From positions 1-64,000 of the forward strand of contig CAKPQG010000011.1 in the NCBI GenBank assembly GCA_934178345.1: DNA of 64,000 bases. Reading direction: 5' to 3'. Of the stretch, positions 27,165 through 37,786 are shown piece after piece. The position numbers and the translations under genes are program-made. Position 1 is the first letter of the stretch; the number at the start of each line of letters is the position of its first letter. Source of the DNA: an uncultured Dialister sp. (GTDB lineage: Bacteria > Bacillota > Negativicutes > Veillonellales > Dialisteraceae). Below the pieces are notes generated by a model, which saw only the letters and a list, made by a program, of their open reading frames with translations, was not told the origin of the DNA and ran no database searches.

Positions 27165-27412
27165 AAGAAAGCCTTGGAACAGGAAGAGTAGGATAGTGAT
27201 GGCGCTTCAGGGAGCCGGCGGAGAGTGCAAGTCCGGTGCGACAGCTATGTGAATGGGCCTGGGAGGCGCAACCCGAGCCGAAAGGGGTAGGAGCTGCCGG
27301 AGATCGCCGTTACCGATGATGAGCTGGACCTTGTGTCAAGTAGGGTGGTACCGCGGAATGTGATCCTTTCGTCCCTTTGCTGGAAAGCAGAGGAATGAAA
27401 GGATTTTTTATT
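27165..27412 (+). promoter_or_regulatory. T-box riboswitch of the ECF transporter operon
   Basis: Stem I opens with CAGG (27180-27183), then GAAGAGTAGG with AGTA at 27187-27190, and closes with CTAT and CCTG near 27245-27261. The T-box AGGGTGGTACCGCGG lies at 27341-27355. The terminator (ATCCTTTCGTCCC... GAATGAAAGGAT then TTTTTT) follows at 27363-27412. The specifier loop 3' strand reads GTGAATGGG, so the codon is UGG (27254-27256, Trp) or AUG (27253-27255, Met). UGG fits the position one purine before the lower stem. Confidence 0.9.
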
Positions 27413-27445
27413 GGATGAATACGATCCTGTAAAGGGGGACATGAA

Positions 27446-28933
27446 ATGGAACAAGTGAAAGATGTGTCGAAGCTTGTCTTTGTTAAAGCGCGGGGCGGAC
27501 GTTTCCGCTGGCTGACGATTTCCACACTGATGCTGGCGATCGGGATGCTGCTGCACCTGGTGTCGCCATCGGTGGCAGGCTTCACGCCGAACTGGATGAT
27601 CGCAACCTATGTGGTGGCGATCCTTCTGACGAAGCCGACATACAAGCAGTGCCTCGGCATCTGCATGGTCGCAGCGCTGATGGAAGTCTTCACCAGTAAG
27701 TCGGCTTTTCCCTATGGCGACTTTGCTTCGGAATTCTTCGGCGCCTATGTGGCAGGCTTCTTCGCACACAGCGTGCCGCCGATCCGGATCGGGAAATTTT
27801 CCCTCCGTCCGGCCATCGCTGGTTTCGTGACGACGATCGTTTCCGGCTTCACCTTTGTTTCCATCCTGACGCTCGTCATGGGGATCCCGATGAAGGTGTA
27901 TCTCTATGGGATGCTCCCGATGGTGGCGCTGGTCGGCGTAGGGAATGGGATCATCACGCCATTCCTCTACTTCCCGGCACTGCGTCTCTTCAAGTCCATG
28001 CACTACATGGCTGAGTCAGATACCGTAGACAGTGACCATTCCGGTCTGTCTCTTGGACAGTCCGAAGAAGGCGTCATCAGCGTCGAGCATCTGACCTACA
28101 CTTATCCTTTTGCCAAAGGAGCAGCACTGAAAGATGTGTCTCTTGCCGTTCAGAAGGGAGACTTCGTCATCGTGACGGGGCCGAACGGGGCAGGAAAGAC
28201 CACGCTCCTCATGTCGATGGCGGGGGCGATCCCGCACTACTACGGCGGTACGATGCAAGGCATGGTCTTCACGGACGGCAAAGCCGTGACACAGCACAAT
28301 ATCGCAGACCTCGCATCCTCCATCGGTGTCATCCTTTCCGACTACAAGGCGCAGATCGTCACGCTGACGGTGGGGGAGGAAATGGCATTTACGCTTGAAA
28401 ACCATGGTTTCCCACCGGAAGAAATCCGCCGCCGCTCGAAAGAAGCGCTCGCGAAAGTCCACCTCGAAGGCCTTGAGGAACGCAAGGTGGCGACGCTCTC
28501 CGGCGGCCAGTGCCAGCGCCTCGTCGTCGCAGCCGTCCTTGCTGAAGAGCCGGATGTCCTTGTCTTCGATGAACCGACATCCGCCCTTGATCCGGAAGGC
28601 ATCCGTGAATTTTATGAAATGGTCGGCGAGCTGAATGAGAAGGAAGGGCTCACCGTCATCGTAGCAGAGCACCATCTCGAAGCCGCGCTCCCCTATGCGA
28701 AGAAATTCGTCCTTATGAATCATGGTGAAATCATCGTGAGCGGCACGCCGGAAGAAGTGATGCGCCGCATGTATACCGAACATATTTATGAAGAAGCCAT
28801 CCCGGATATGTACAAGGCCCAGCTCGAACTCGAGCAGGTGGGGATGACCTTCGAGAAGCCATTCCTGAATCTGGCTGATGCAGAAACCTCGGTCATTCAT
28901 TCCTTTGCGAAAGGAGGAGAGAAAGATGCTTGA
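27446..28933 (+). CDS. ECF transporter: substrate-binding S component fused to an EcfA-type ATPase
   Basis: A 495-residue fusion. Residues about 1-195 are a membrane S component with about six hydrophobic segments; the GMLLHLVSPSVAGFTPNWM opening recalls TrpP-like tryptophan S components. Residues about 205-440 are an ABC ATPase with GPNGAGKTT (Walker A), LSGGQCQRL (signature), VLVFDEPTSALD (Walker B) and a His switch in VAEHH. ECF S and A parts are normally separate genes. With the next two genes it makes a complete ECF importer. T-box control points to an amino acid, most likely tryptophan, less likely methionine. ATG 27446 follows AAAGGGGG. Confidence 0.85.
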   Translation: MEQVKDVSKLVFVKARGGRFRWLTISTLMLAIGMLLHLVSPSVAGFTPNWMIATYVVAILLTKPTYKQCLGICMVAALMEVFTSKSAFPYGDFASEFFGAYVAGFFAHSVPPIRIGKFSLRPAIAGFVTTIVSGFTFVSILTLVMGIPMKVYLYGMLPMVALVGVGNGIITPFLYFPALRLFKSMHYMAESDTVDSDHSGLSLGQSEEGVISVEHLTYTYPFAKGAALKDVSLAVQKGDFVIVTGPNGAGKTTLLMSMAGAIPHYYGGTMQGMVFTDGKAVTQHNIADLASSIGVILSDYKAQIVTLTVGEEMAFTLENHGFPPEEIRRRSKEALAKVHLEGLEERKVATLSGGQCQRLVVAAVLAEEPDVLVFDEPTSALDPEGIREFYEMVGELNEKEGLTVIVAEHHLEAALPYAKKFVLMNHGEIIVSGTPEEVMRRMYTEHIYEEAIPDMYKAQLELEQVGMTFEKPFLNLADAETSVIHSFAKGGEKDA

Positions 28934-29744
28934 ACTGTCTCATGTGACCTTCCGCTATGCGGAAGGTCTGCCGGACGTATTGAAAGACATTTCCCTCTCC
29001 TTTGACAAGGGGGAATTCGTCGCCATCACAGGGCGAAACGGCAGCGGCAAGACCACCGTGACCCGCCTCCTCACAGGGCTGGAGAAACCAGCTTCGGGGC
29101 AGATCCTCTATCATGGGAAAGATGTGACTCGCGAAGAACCATCCGCGCGCAGCCGCTTCATCGGCTACGTCTTCCAGCAGCCGGATCGCCAGATGTTCAT
29201 GCCGACGGTCCGAGAGGAAATCGCCTTTGGCCCCTATCAGCAGGGGAAACGCGGCGCAGAGCTCGAGGAAGCCGTGGCGCGCGCCATGCAGGATACCGAC
29301 ACCGCAGCCCTCGCCGAGGAATATCCGCGCATCCTGTCTCGCGGGGATCAGCAGCGAGTCGCCATCGCCTCGGCACTTGCGATGGATACCGAGTACCTCG
29401 TACTCGATGAACCGACGAGCGGACAGGACGGACGAGAAAAACAGCGCCTGATGAAACTCATGGAAAGTCTGCAGGAGAAGGGCATCACCATCATCCTCGT
29501 CACCCATGACATGGATATCGTCGCGAAAGACTGCACCCGCGTCATCGTCATCGCAGAGCATGAGATCGCTTTCGATGGTCATCCCTCTGAGCTTTTCTCT
29601 GCGGAGAACCGTCCGGAAGACTGGGGACTTGCCTATCCGCCGGCCGTCCGTCTGGGGCGCAAGCTCCCCGGCAGTCCCTACTGTAAGGATATGAATGCAT
29701 TCTGCCGTGCTTTTTATGAACTGAAAGGAGGAAAAATAGAATGA
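28926..29744 (+). CDS. ECF transporter ATPase (second EcfA)
   Basis: A 272-residue ABC ATPase that would pair with the fused ATPase as the energy-coupling heterodimer. It has GRNGSGKTT (Walker A), VFQQPDRQMFMPTV (Q-loop, typical EcfA), YLVLDEPTSGQD (Walker B) and LVTHDMD (H switch). The signature reads LSRGDQQRV instead of LSGGQxQR, a degenerate C-loop that is unusual. I choose ATG 28926, preceded by AAAGGAGG, overlapping the upstream stop by 8 bases; a longer frame from 28878 lies inside the preceding gene. The following gene starts 4 bases before this one ends. Confidence 0.9.
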   Translation: MLELSHVTFRYAEGLPDVLKDISLSFDKGEFVAITGRNGSGKTTVTRLLTGLEKPASGQILYHGKDVTREEPSARSRFIGYVFQQPDRQMFMPTVREEIAFGPYQQGKRGAELEEAVARAMQDTDTAALAEEYPRILSRGDQQRVAIASALAMDTEYLVLDEPTSGQDGREKQRLMKLMESLQEKGITIILVTHDMDIVAKDCTRVIVIAEHEIAFDGHPSELFSAENRPEDWGLAYPPAVRLGRKLPGSPYCKDMNAFCRAFYELKGGKIE

Positions 29745-30424
29745 GAAATCTGGTACCTTTGACCAAAATCCTTCTCACCTTCGGGACGGCCGTCTGGGCG
29801 ATCGTCCTCTCCGAGCCGACGAGCCTTGCTGCGCTCTGCGTCCTTGAGCTTCTGATCCTCCTCGTGTCCGGCGAACTCATCAAGAACCTGAAAGCCCTTC
29901 TTGCCCTTGTCATCTTTGCTGCCATGTTGGGTGTGATCGAGTACATCGGCGGCGGCAGCGGGAAGGAATGCAATGTCGCAGCCCTGCGTATGCTGGGGAT
30001 GACGATCATTTTCATCTACCTTCTTGGGACAGTGAAGCTGCAGGACCTCACCGCCTCCATGGTGCGCCAGCTGAAAGTACCGTATGAATACGCTTTCATG
30101 TTCACCGCCGGCCTTCGCTTCATCCCAGACTTTATCGAAGAGAACAAAGCGGTCTCCGAAGCCCAGGCCTGCCGCGGCCTCGCTGTGAAAGGAAATTTCT
30201 TCAAACAGGTGAAGCGCTACATGTCCATCGTCCGCCCGCTCATGCTCCGTTCGCTCGGACGCAGCGAGACCATGGCGCTCTCACTCGAACTCCGCGGCTT
30301 CGGCGGCTCGAAACGTACCTTCATGGAAAGCGTCGCACCGAAAGGAAAAGACTTTGCTGTCATGGCACTGACTGTTCTCCTTACCGCTTTCGTCATCTAT
30401 GGACGTGTGAAGCTGGGATTGTAA
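29741..30424 (+). CDS. ECF transporter membrane (T) component EcfT
   Basis: A 227-residue membrane protein that couples the ATPases to S components. It has four to five membrane segments, the cytosolic helix with AQACRGLAVKG, and a second Arg-Gly motif ELRGFGG, matching the paired Ala-Arg-Gly-type coupling helices of EcfT. The ATG overlaps the stop of the ATPase gene, so the operon is tightly coupled. It is the last gene of the transporter operon. Confidence 0.88.
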   Translation: MRNLVPLTKILLTFGTAVWAIVLSEPTSLAALCVLELLILLVSGELIKNLKALLALVIFAAMLGVIEYIGGGSGKECNVAALRMLGMTIIFIYLLGTVKLQDLTASMVRQLKVPYEYAFMFTAGLRFIPDFIEENKAVSEAQACRGLAVKGNFFKQVKRYMSIVRPLMLRSLGRSETMALSLELRGFGGSKRTFMESVAPKGKDFAVMALTVLLTAFVIYGRVKLGL

Positions 30425-30660
30425 GCACAGGGGTTTCAGGGTTAGCCCCGCGGGCGTGCCGCCCTTTGATTGCGGGTGAAAGCTTTGCTCGAATGAGGAA
30501 TTAGAAATGAGAAATTAGAAATGGTGGTGGCGGCTTCGCCGCGAGTATATATGGGGCGATACCCGAAAGTAGTATTCAAGTCACTAGTCACAAGTCACTC
30601 GAGGCTACTAATCCCTAGCTACTAATCATCCCTGCTTTCAAACTTTCAGGCAATCGGCAT
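30425..30660. repeat. intergenic mosaic after the ECF operon
   Basis: AGGGTTTCAGGGTTAGCCCC, GGAATTAGAAATGAG heptamers, GGTGGTGGCGGCTTCGCCGC, then AGTCACTAGTCACAAGTCAC heptamers and a CCTAGCTACTAATC stretch. No gene is supported. Confidence 0.7.
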
Positions 30661-30688
30661 TCCCTTCGGGGCATACTCATTGTCTTGC

Positions 30689-30714
30689 AAAAGAGCGCAT
30701 GTGCGCTCTTTTTT
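30689..30714 (+). terminator. Rho-independent terminator before lepA
   Basis: AAAAGAGCGCA and TGCGCTCTTTT pair almost without a loop, followed by a T run. It would end ECF-operon transcripts. The lepA -10 TATAAT (30749-30754) lies just beyond, without a recognisable -35. Confidence 0.8.
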
Positions 30715-30851
30715 ATTGCATCAGAGGATATAGCCTTCCTTCATATGATATAATAATACCGATAACTACGTATATGTCACGTCTACCGGGCGGGAAATGA
30801 TTTCTACGAATGACATCCACCGCCTACTTTCCCAAAAACTAAGGAGAACCC

Positions 30852-32648
30852 ATGGATACAGAGCACATCAGAAATTTTTCCATCATCGCCCACATTGACC
30901 ACGGCAAGTCCACACTGGCGGACCGCCTGATCGAGATCACCGGGACAGTGCAGAAGCGCGACATGGAGGCGCAGATCTTAGACACGATGGAGCTGGAGCG
31001 TGAGCGCGGCATCACCATCAAGGAACAGTCGGTGCGCCTGAACTACACGTATGAAGACGGCGAAACCTACGAGCTGAACCTCATCGATACCCCAGGGCAT
31101 GTCGATTTCAACTATGAAGTCTCGCGTTCCCTTTCTGCCTGCGAAGGCGCGATCCTCATCATCGATGCGACGCAGGGCGTACAGGCGCAGACGCTTGCCA
31201 ATGTATATCTTGCGCTCGACCATGATCTGGAGATCATCCCTGTCATCAACAAAGTCGACCTCCCGAGCGCAGACGTGGAGCGCGTGAAGACGGAAGTCGA
31301 GAACGTCATCGGCCTTGACATGTCGGAGGCGATCCCCGTCTCCGCCAAGACCGGGCAGAATGTCGAAGAAGTCTTGAAGCGTATCGTCGAGCAGGTGCCG
31401 CCGCCGGAAGACCATTCGATAGCGCCGCTTCGCTGCCTCATTTTCGACTCCATTTTCGACTCCTACAAGGGGGCGATCGCCTATGTCCGTGTGAAGGATG
31501 GGGAGATCCGTGCGGGGATGAATATCCGCATGATGGCCTCCGGCAAGGTCTACACCGTGACGGAAGTCGGCTATTTCTCGCCCTTCCCGAAGCCCTGCGA
31601 CGTCCTCACCTGCGGCTCGGTCGGCTACGTGGCAGCCAGCATCAAGAACGTCTCCGACTGCGAGGTAGGGGATACTATCACGACCGAAGAGGGCGGCGCC
31701 AGCGAAGCACTGCCGGGCTACCGCAAGGCACTCCCGATGGTTTTCTGCGGTCTCTACCCGATCGAGAGCAAGGACTATGACAACCTGAAAGTGGCTCTTG
31801 AAAAGCTGCAGCTGAATGATGCGGCGCTCGAATACGTGCCGGAAACCTCTCAGGCGCTGGGCTTCGGCTTCCGCTGCGGCTTCCTGGGACTGCTTCACAT
31901 GGACGTCGTGCAGGAACGCCTCGAGCGTGAGTACCACCTGAAGCTCATCACCACCGCGCCTTCTGTTATTTACCACGTCTACAAGACCGACGGTACGATG
32001 GTTCCTGTGGACAATCCGGCGGAGCTCCCTCCGATGACCAAGATCGAGCATATCGAAGAACCAGTCGCAAAGGTAGAGATCCTCGTCCCCTCCGATATGG
32101 TAGGGAATGTCATGGAGCTTGTGCAGAATCGCCGCGGCGTATTCCAGACGATGACCTATCTCGATGAGACACGTGTCGACCTTTCCTATACCATCCCACT
32201 CTCGGAGATCATTTTCGACTTCTTTGATAAGCTGAAATCCTCCACCAAGGGCTATGCCTCCCTCGACTACCAGCTCTCCGGCTACCAGAAGACAGACGCC
32301 GTGAAGCTCGACATCCTTCTGAATGGCGATCTCATCGATGCCCTCTCCATCATCGTTCACCGAAGCAATGCCGCAGCCCGCGGCCGCACTCTCGCGCAGA
32401 AACTGAAAGACATCATCCCGCGCCAGCAGTTCGAGGTGCCGATCCAGGCGGCTGTCGGGAGCAAGATCATCGCCCGAGAGACCATCAAAGCCTATAAGAA
32501 GGACGTCCTCGCTAAGTGCTATGGCGGCGATGTCTCCCGTAAGAAAAAGCTGCTCGAAAAGCAGAAGGAAGGCAAGAAGCGCATGAAACAGGTCGGCAGC
32601 GTAGAGATCCCGCAGGAAGCCTTCATGGCGGTATTGAAAGATGACTAG
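30852..32648 (+). CDS. lepA: elongation factor 4 (LepA)
   Basis: LepA/EF4 is a translational GTPase that acts on stalled or initiating ribosomes. The 598-residue protein has AHIDHGKST (G1), EQSVRLNYTY with RGITIK switch I, DTPGHVDF (G3), NKVDLPSAD (G4) and SAKTG (G5). It then has the LepA-specific C-terminal domain with GSKIIARETIKAYKKDV and RKKKLLEKQKEGKKRMK at the end. AAGGAG precedes ATG 30852. The stop overlaps hemW by 8 bases, a common pairing. Confidence 0.97.
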   Translation: MDTEHIRNFSIIAHIDHGKSTLADRLIEITGTVQKRDMEAQILDTMELERERGITIKEQSVRLNYTYEDGETYELNLIDTPGHVDFNYEVSRSLSACEGAILIIDATQGVQAQTLANVYLALDHDLEIIPVINKVDLPSADVERVKTEVENVIGLDMSEAIPVSAKTGQNVEEVLKRIVEQVPPPEDHSIAPLRCLIFDSIFDSYKGAIAYVRVKDGEIRAGMNIRMMASGKVYTVTEVGYFSPFPKPCDVLTCGSVGYVAASIKNVSDCEVGDTITTEEGGASEALPGYRKALPMVFCGLYPIESKDYDNLKVALEKLQLNDAALEYVPETSQALGFGFRCGFLGLLHMDVVQERLEREYHLKLITTAPSVIYHVYKTDGTMVPVDNPAELPPMTKIEHIEEPVAKVEILVPSDMVGNVMELVQNRRGVFQTMTYLDETRVDLSYTIPLSEIIFDFFDKLKSSTKGYASLDYQLSGYQKTDAVKLDILLNGDLIDALSIIVHRSNAAARGRTLAQKLKDIIPRQQFEVPIQAAVGSKIIARETIKAYKKDVLAKCYGGDVSRKKKLLEKQKEGKKRMKQVGSVEIPQEAFMAVLKDD

Positions 32649-33774
32649 TCTAGGACTCTATATCCATATTCCTTTTTGCAGAAGCCGCTGTGATTACTGC
32701 GGCTTCTATTCGATTGGACGCAAGCCCACCGACCGCTACATCGATGCACTTACCAAGGAAATGGATCTCAAAAGCCCGGCCTTCGACGACCGCCTCTGCG
32801 ATACCGTCTATCTAGGCGGCGGCACACCCTCTTCGCTCTCCGAGGCGCAGCTCACAAGACTGATGAAGACGCTCTCTCAGCATTTCCGCATTTCTGACAC
32901 GGCAGAGATCACCATGGAGATGAATCCCTGCGACATGAGCGAGGACTATCTCAAGAATGCCATGCGCGCTGGCGTGAACCGCATTTCCATCGGTGTCCAA
33001 GAAAAGCATGACCAGCTTCTTTCCGCCATCGGCCGCCGGCACACCGCCAAAGAAGCAGAAACAGCCGTGAAGCGTGCGTATCGGATGGGCTTTCATAATC
33101 TCAGCCTCGACCTCATGTACGAGCTTCCCGGCCAGACCGTCAAAGACTTCGAAGCGAGCCTTCGCTGGGTGGTCCATCTTCCCGTGAATCACATGTCCAT
33201 CTATAGTCTCATTCTCGAAGACGGTACGCGCATGGCGCAGCTCGCTGAGAGGGGCCAGCTCGCCCGTCCCAGCGAAGAAGAAAGCTGGGCCATGTATCAG
33301 GCCATGTGCCGCATCCTCCCCGCCTATGGCTTTGAGCGCTATGAGATATCCAGCTTTGCCAGAAAAGGCTGCCGCTCGCGGCATAATCAAAAATACTGGG
33401 AGCTTTCTGACTACCTCGGCCTCGGCCCCGCCGCCTGCTCCCGCATCGGACGTACACGCACGGAGAACACCCCCGGCGTGCGCCTCTACGAAAAAGAACT
33501 CCTCACCGGCCATCCGCCGCAGCAGGAAGTGGAAACGCTCTCGGATATTGACGAAATGGAAGAATACTGCTTCCTCCACCTTCGCATGAAAGAAGGCATC
33601 CCGCTGGATGGTTTCCGGAAAAGATATGGAGAGGGCATCACGCACTGGTATGGAGACGCCGTCAAGATGCTGAAAGAGAAAAAGCTTCTCAAAGAAGAGG
33701 CCGGTCATCTCTTCCTGACCTACCACGGCGCCGCTCTTGGGAATTTTGTATTCGAACAGTTTTTGCTGGACTGA
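32641..33774 (+). CDS. hemW: HemW-like radical SAM haem chaperone
   Basis: HemW (formerly annotated as coproporphyrinogen III oxidase HemN) is thought to bind and deliver haem. The 377-residue protein has GLYIHIPFCRSRCDYCGF, the radical-SAM CxxxCxxC typical of HemW (CRSRCDYC), GGGTPSSL, and a C-terminal HemN domain. The extra N-terminal cysteine typical of true HemN is absent, supporting HemW. It overlaps lepA by 8 bases and ends at a strong terminator. Confidence 0.92.
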   Translation: MTSLGLYIHIPFCRSRCDYCGFYSIGRKPTDRYIDALTKEMDLKSPAFDDRLCDTVYLGGGTPSSLSEAQLTRLMKTLSQHFRISDTAEITMEMNPCDMSEDYLKNAMRAGVNRISIGVQEKHDQLLSAIGRRHTAKEAETAVKRAYRMGFHNLSLDLMYELPGQTVKDFEASLRWVVHLPVNHMSIYSLILEDGTRMAQLAERGQLARPSEEESWAMYQAMCRILPAYGFERYEISSFARKGCRSRHNQKYWELSDYLGLGPAACSRIGRTRTENTPGVRLYEKELLTGHPPQQEVETLSDIDEMEEYCFLHLRMKEGIPLDGFRKRYGEGITHWYGDAVKMLKEKKLLKEEAGHLFLTYHGAALGNFVFEQFLLD

Positions 33775-33794
33775 GCTCATCACTTTTGGCACAC

Positions 33795-34006
33795 AAAGGA
33801 GCTGTGAAGAAATGAATCCTCATTTCTTCACAGCTCCTTTTTATTTTGCTTTCATTTGGTTCAGGGTTCAAGGTTCAGGGCTCTCGTGGCGGCTTCGCCG
33901 CCTTTTTTTAGAAGATGGTATTATCGTATATAGGGTGACTATGGCATGAAAGACAGCTGGGATAAGGTTTCGCGGTCACTCCTATGAGAGCTGCAAGTCC
34001 CCCGCG
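33795..34006. repeat. dispersed inverted repeat, copy B, with hemW terminator
   Basis: AAAGGAGCTGTGAAGAAAT (plus GA) pairs over 21 bp with 33820-33840, followed by TTTT: a terminator for hemW. The block continues through a GCGGCTTCGCCGCC hairpin and ATAGGGTGACTATGGC to CCCCGCGG at about 34006. All of it mirrors 19624-19878 in the opposite orientation except for one extra module present only there. Confidence 0.85.
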
Positions 34007-34078
34007 GCTAAGGAAATATGATGGCAAAAGATCCATACGATTCGAGTTTCTTCTTCAGCTAAGAGAGGTGTTTTTTTA

Positions 34079-34107
34079 TTGCCCGTATGTATTTTGCGTG
34101 ATATCAT
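34079..34107 (+). promoter_or_regulatory. promoter of the hsd operon
   Basis: TTGCCC (34079-34084), 17 bases, TATCAT (34102-34107). The leader to hsdM is about 115 bases and contains a MITE relic. Confidence 0.7.
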
Positions 34108-34137
34108 GGAATCAGAATGACAAAAGTGGGGATGAGA

Positions 34138-34192
34138 GAAGTCTCCGTTAAGGGAACACTGATGAAATCTGATCCTGTGATTGAATCCGTGT
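34138..34192. repeat. MITE-like element relic in the hsdM leader
   Basis: TTAAGGGAACACTGATGAAA at the left and GATTGAATCCGTGTTTTCTT at the right form an imperfect inverted repeat, matching the ends of the longer MITE-like copies. It sits between the hsd promoter and the hsdM ribosome site, so it would fold into a hairpin in the 5' leader. Confidence 0.65.
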
Positions 34193-34227
34193 TTTCTTAC
34201 ATTTCCGATACGATCCAGGAGGATGAC

Positions 34228-35794
34228 ATGGTAGATACGAAGAAGGAACAAGAACGCGACGAGCTGCACCGCGCCATATGGGCGATCGCGGATGAACTCC
34301 GCGGGGCGGTCGATGGTTGGGATTTTAAGAACTACGTACTTGGCATGATGTTTTATCGCTATATTTCGGAGAATCTCTCGGACTATATCACTTGCGGAGA
34401 AAGAGCGGCGGGAGATACCGGTTTTGACTATGTGACCATGCCCGATGAAGATGCAGAGGGCGCGAGGGAAGGTCTGGTGCAGGAGAAGGGATTCTTCATC
34501 TTGCCAAGCGAACTCTTCTGCAACGTCTGCGCCCGCGCGAAAGATGACGAAAACCTCAATGAGACGCTGGAGACGGTTTTTCGCCATATCGAGGAATCGG
34601 CGAAGGGCAGCGAGTCAGAGAGTGATTTTGAAGGATTATTTGATGATTTCGATGTGAACAGCAACAAGCTCGGCGCGACTGTCGCGAAGCGGAATGAAAA
34701 ACTCGTGAAGCTTCTCTCTGGTGTGGCGGAAATGAACTTGGGTGACGTCAAAGGCCATGATATCGACGCTTTCGGTGATGCGTACGAGTACCTCATGACC
34801 ATGTATGCGTCGAATGCAGGGAAATCCGGTGGCGAATTCTTCACACCCGCCGATGTGTCTGAGCTCCTGACTCGCCTGGGGATGGTCGGGAAGACAGAAA
34901 TCAACAAGGTGTATGATCCTGCATGCGGGAGCGGATCGCTCCTTCTGAAAGCCGAAAAGGTGCTGGGCAAAGACGCCATTCGTAATGGCTTCTACGGGCA
35001 GGAAATCAATATCACGACGTACAACCTGTGCCGCATCAATATGTTCCTGCATGATGTCGGCTTCGATAAATTCAACATCGCCTGTGAAGATACGCTGATC
35101 AGTCCGCAGCATTGGGATGATGAACCCTTCGAACTCATCGTGTCGAATCCACCATACTCGATCAAGTGGGCAGGGGACAGCAATCCGCTCCTTATCAATG
35201 ACCCGCGCTTTGCCCCGGCCGGAGTCCTTGCGCCAAAGAGCAAGGCGGATATGGCCTTCATCATGCACAGTCTTTCCTGGCTCGCTACGAATGGCACCGC
35301 GGCCATCGTCTGCTTCCCCGGCATCATGTACCGCGGCGGCGCGGAGAAGAAAATCCGCAAGTATCTTGTGGATAACAACTTCATCGACTGCATTATCCAG
35401 CTCCCTAGCAATCTGTTCTTCGGCACTTCGATCGCGACCTGCATCATGGTGATGAAGAAGAATAAAACGGATAACCGCACACTCTTCATCGACGCTTCTT
35501 CTGAGTGTGTGAAGGTGACGAATAACAACAAGCTCACCGCGGAGAATATCGCGCGTATCGTGGATGTCTTTGCAAAGCATGAAGAAATCCCGTATTTTTC
35601 CAAGCTCGCAGAGTATCAGGACATTGTGGATAATGAGTACAATCTCTCTGTCTCGACCTATGTAGAAGCAAAAGACACGAGGGAGAAGGTGGATATCGTG
35701 AAGCTGAATGAGGAAATCAGGGAGATCGTAGCGAGGGAGGATCACCTCCGCGCAGAGATCGATCGGATGATCGCGGAAATCGAGGTGGGGACGG

Positions 35795-35802
<8 letters not shown>
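34228..35802 (+). CDS. hsdM: type I restriction-modification methyltransferase subunit HsdM
   Basis: HsdM supplies the N6-adenine methyltransferase activity of a type I system. The 524-residue protein has the HsdM N-terminal helical domain (residues about 10-165), GGEFFTPADVSELL, the SAM motif DPACGSGSLL, and the catalytic NPPYS. A coiled C-terminal region contacts HsdS. I choose ATG 34228 because AGGAGG is 5 bases ahead. A longer frame from 34117 would translate the MITE relic and is rejected. It overlaps hsdS by 8 bases. Confidence 0.95.
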
Positions 35803-37748
<1,946 letters not shown>

Positions 37749-37786
37749 TCCAAAGCTTGCGCTCAAAGGAAGAAAGGAGAACCTCT

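Noticed and set aside
34117..34227. Upstream 37-residue extension of hsdM
   Set aside because: It would translate the MITE relic and lacks a ribosome site; ATG 34228 has AGGAGG.
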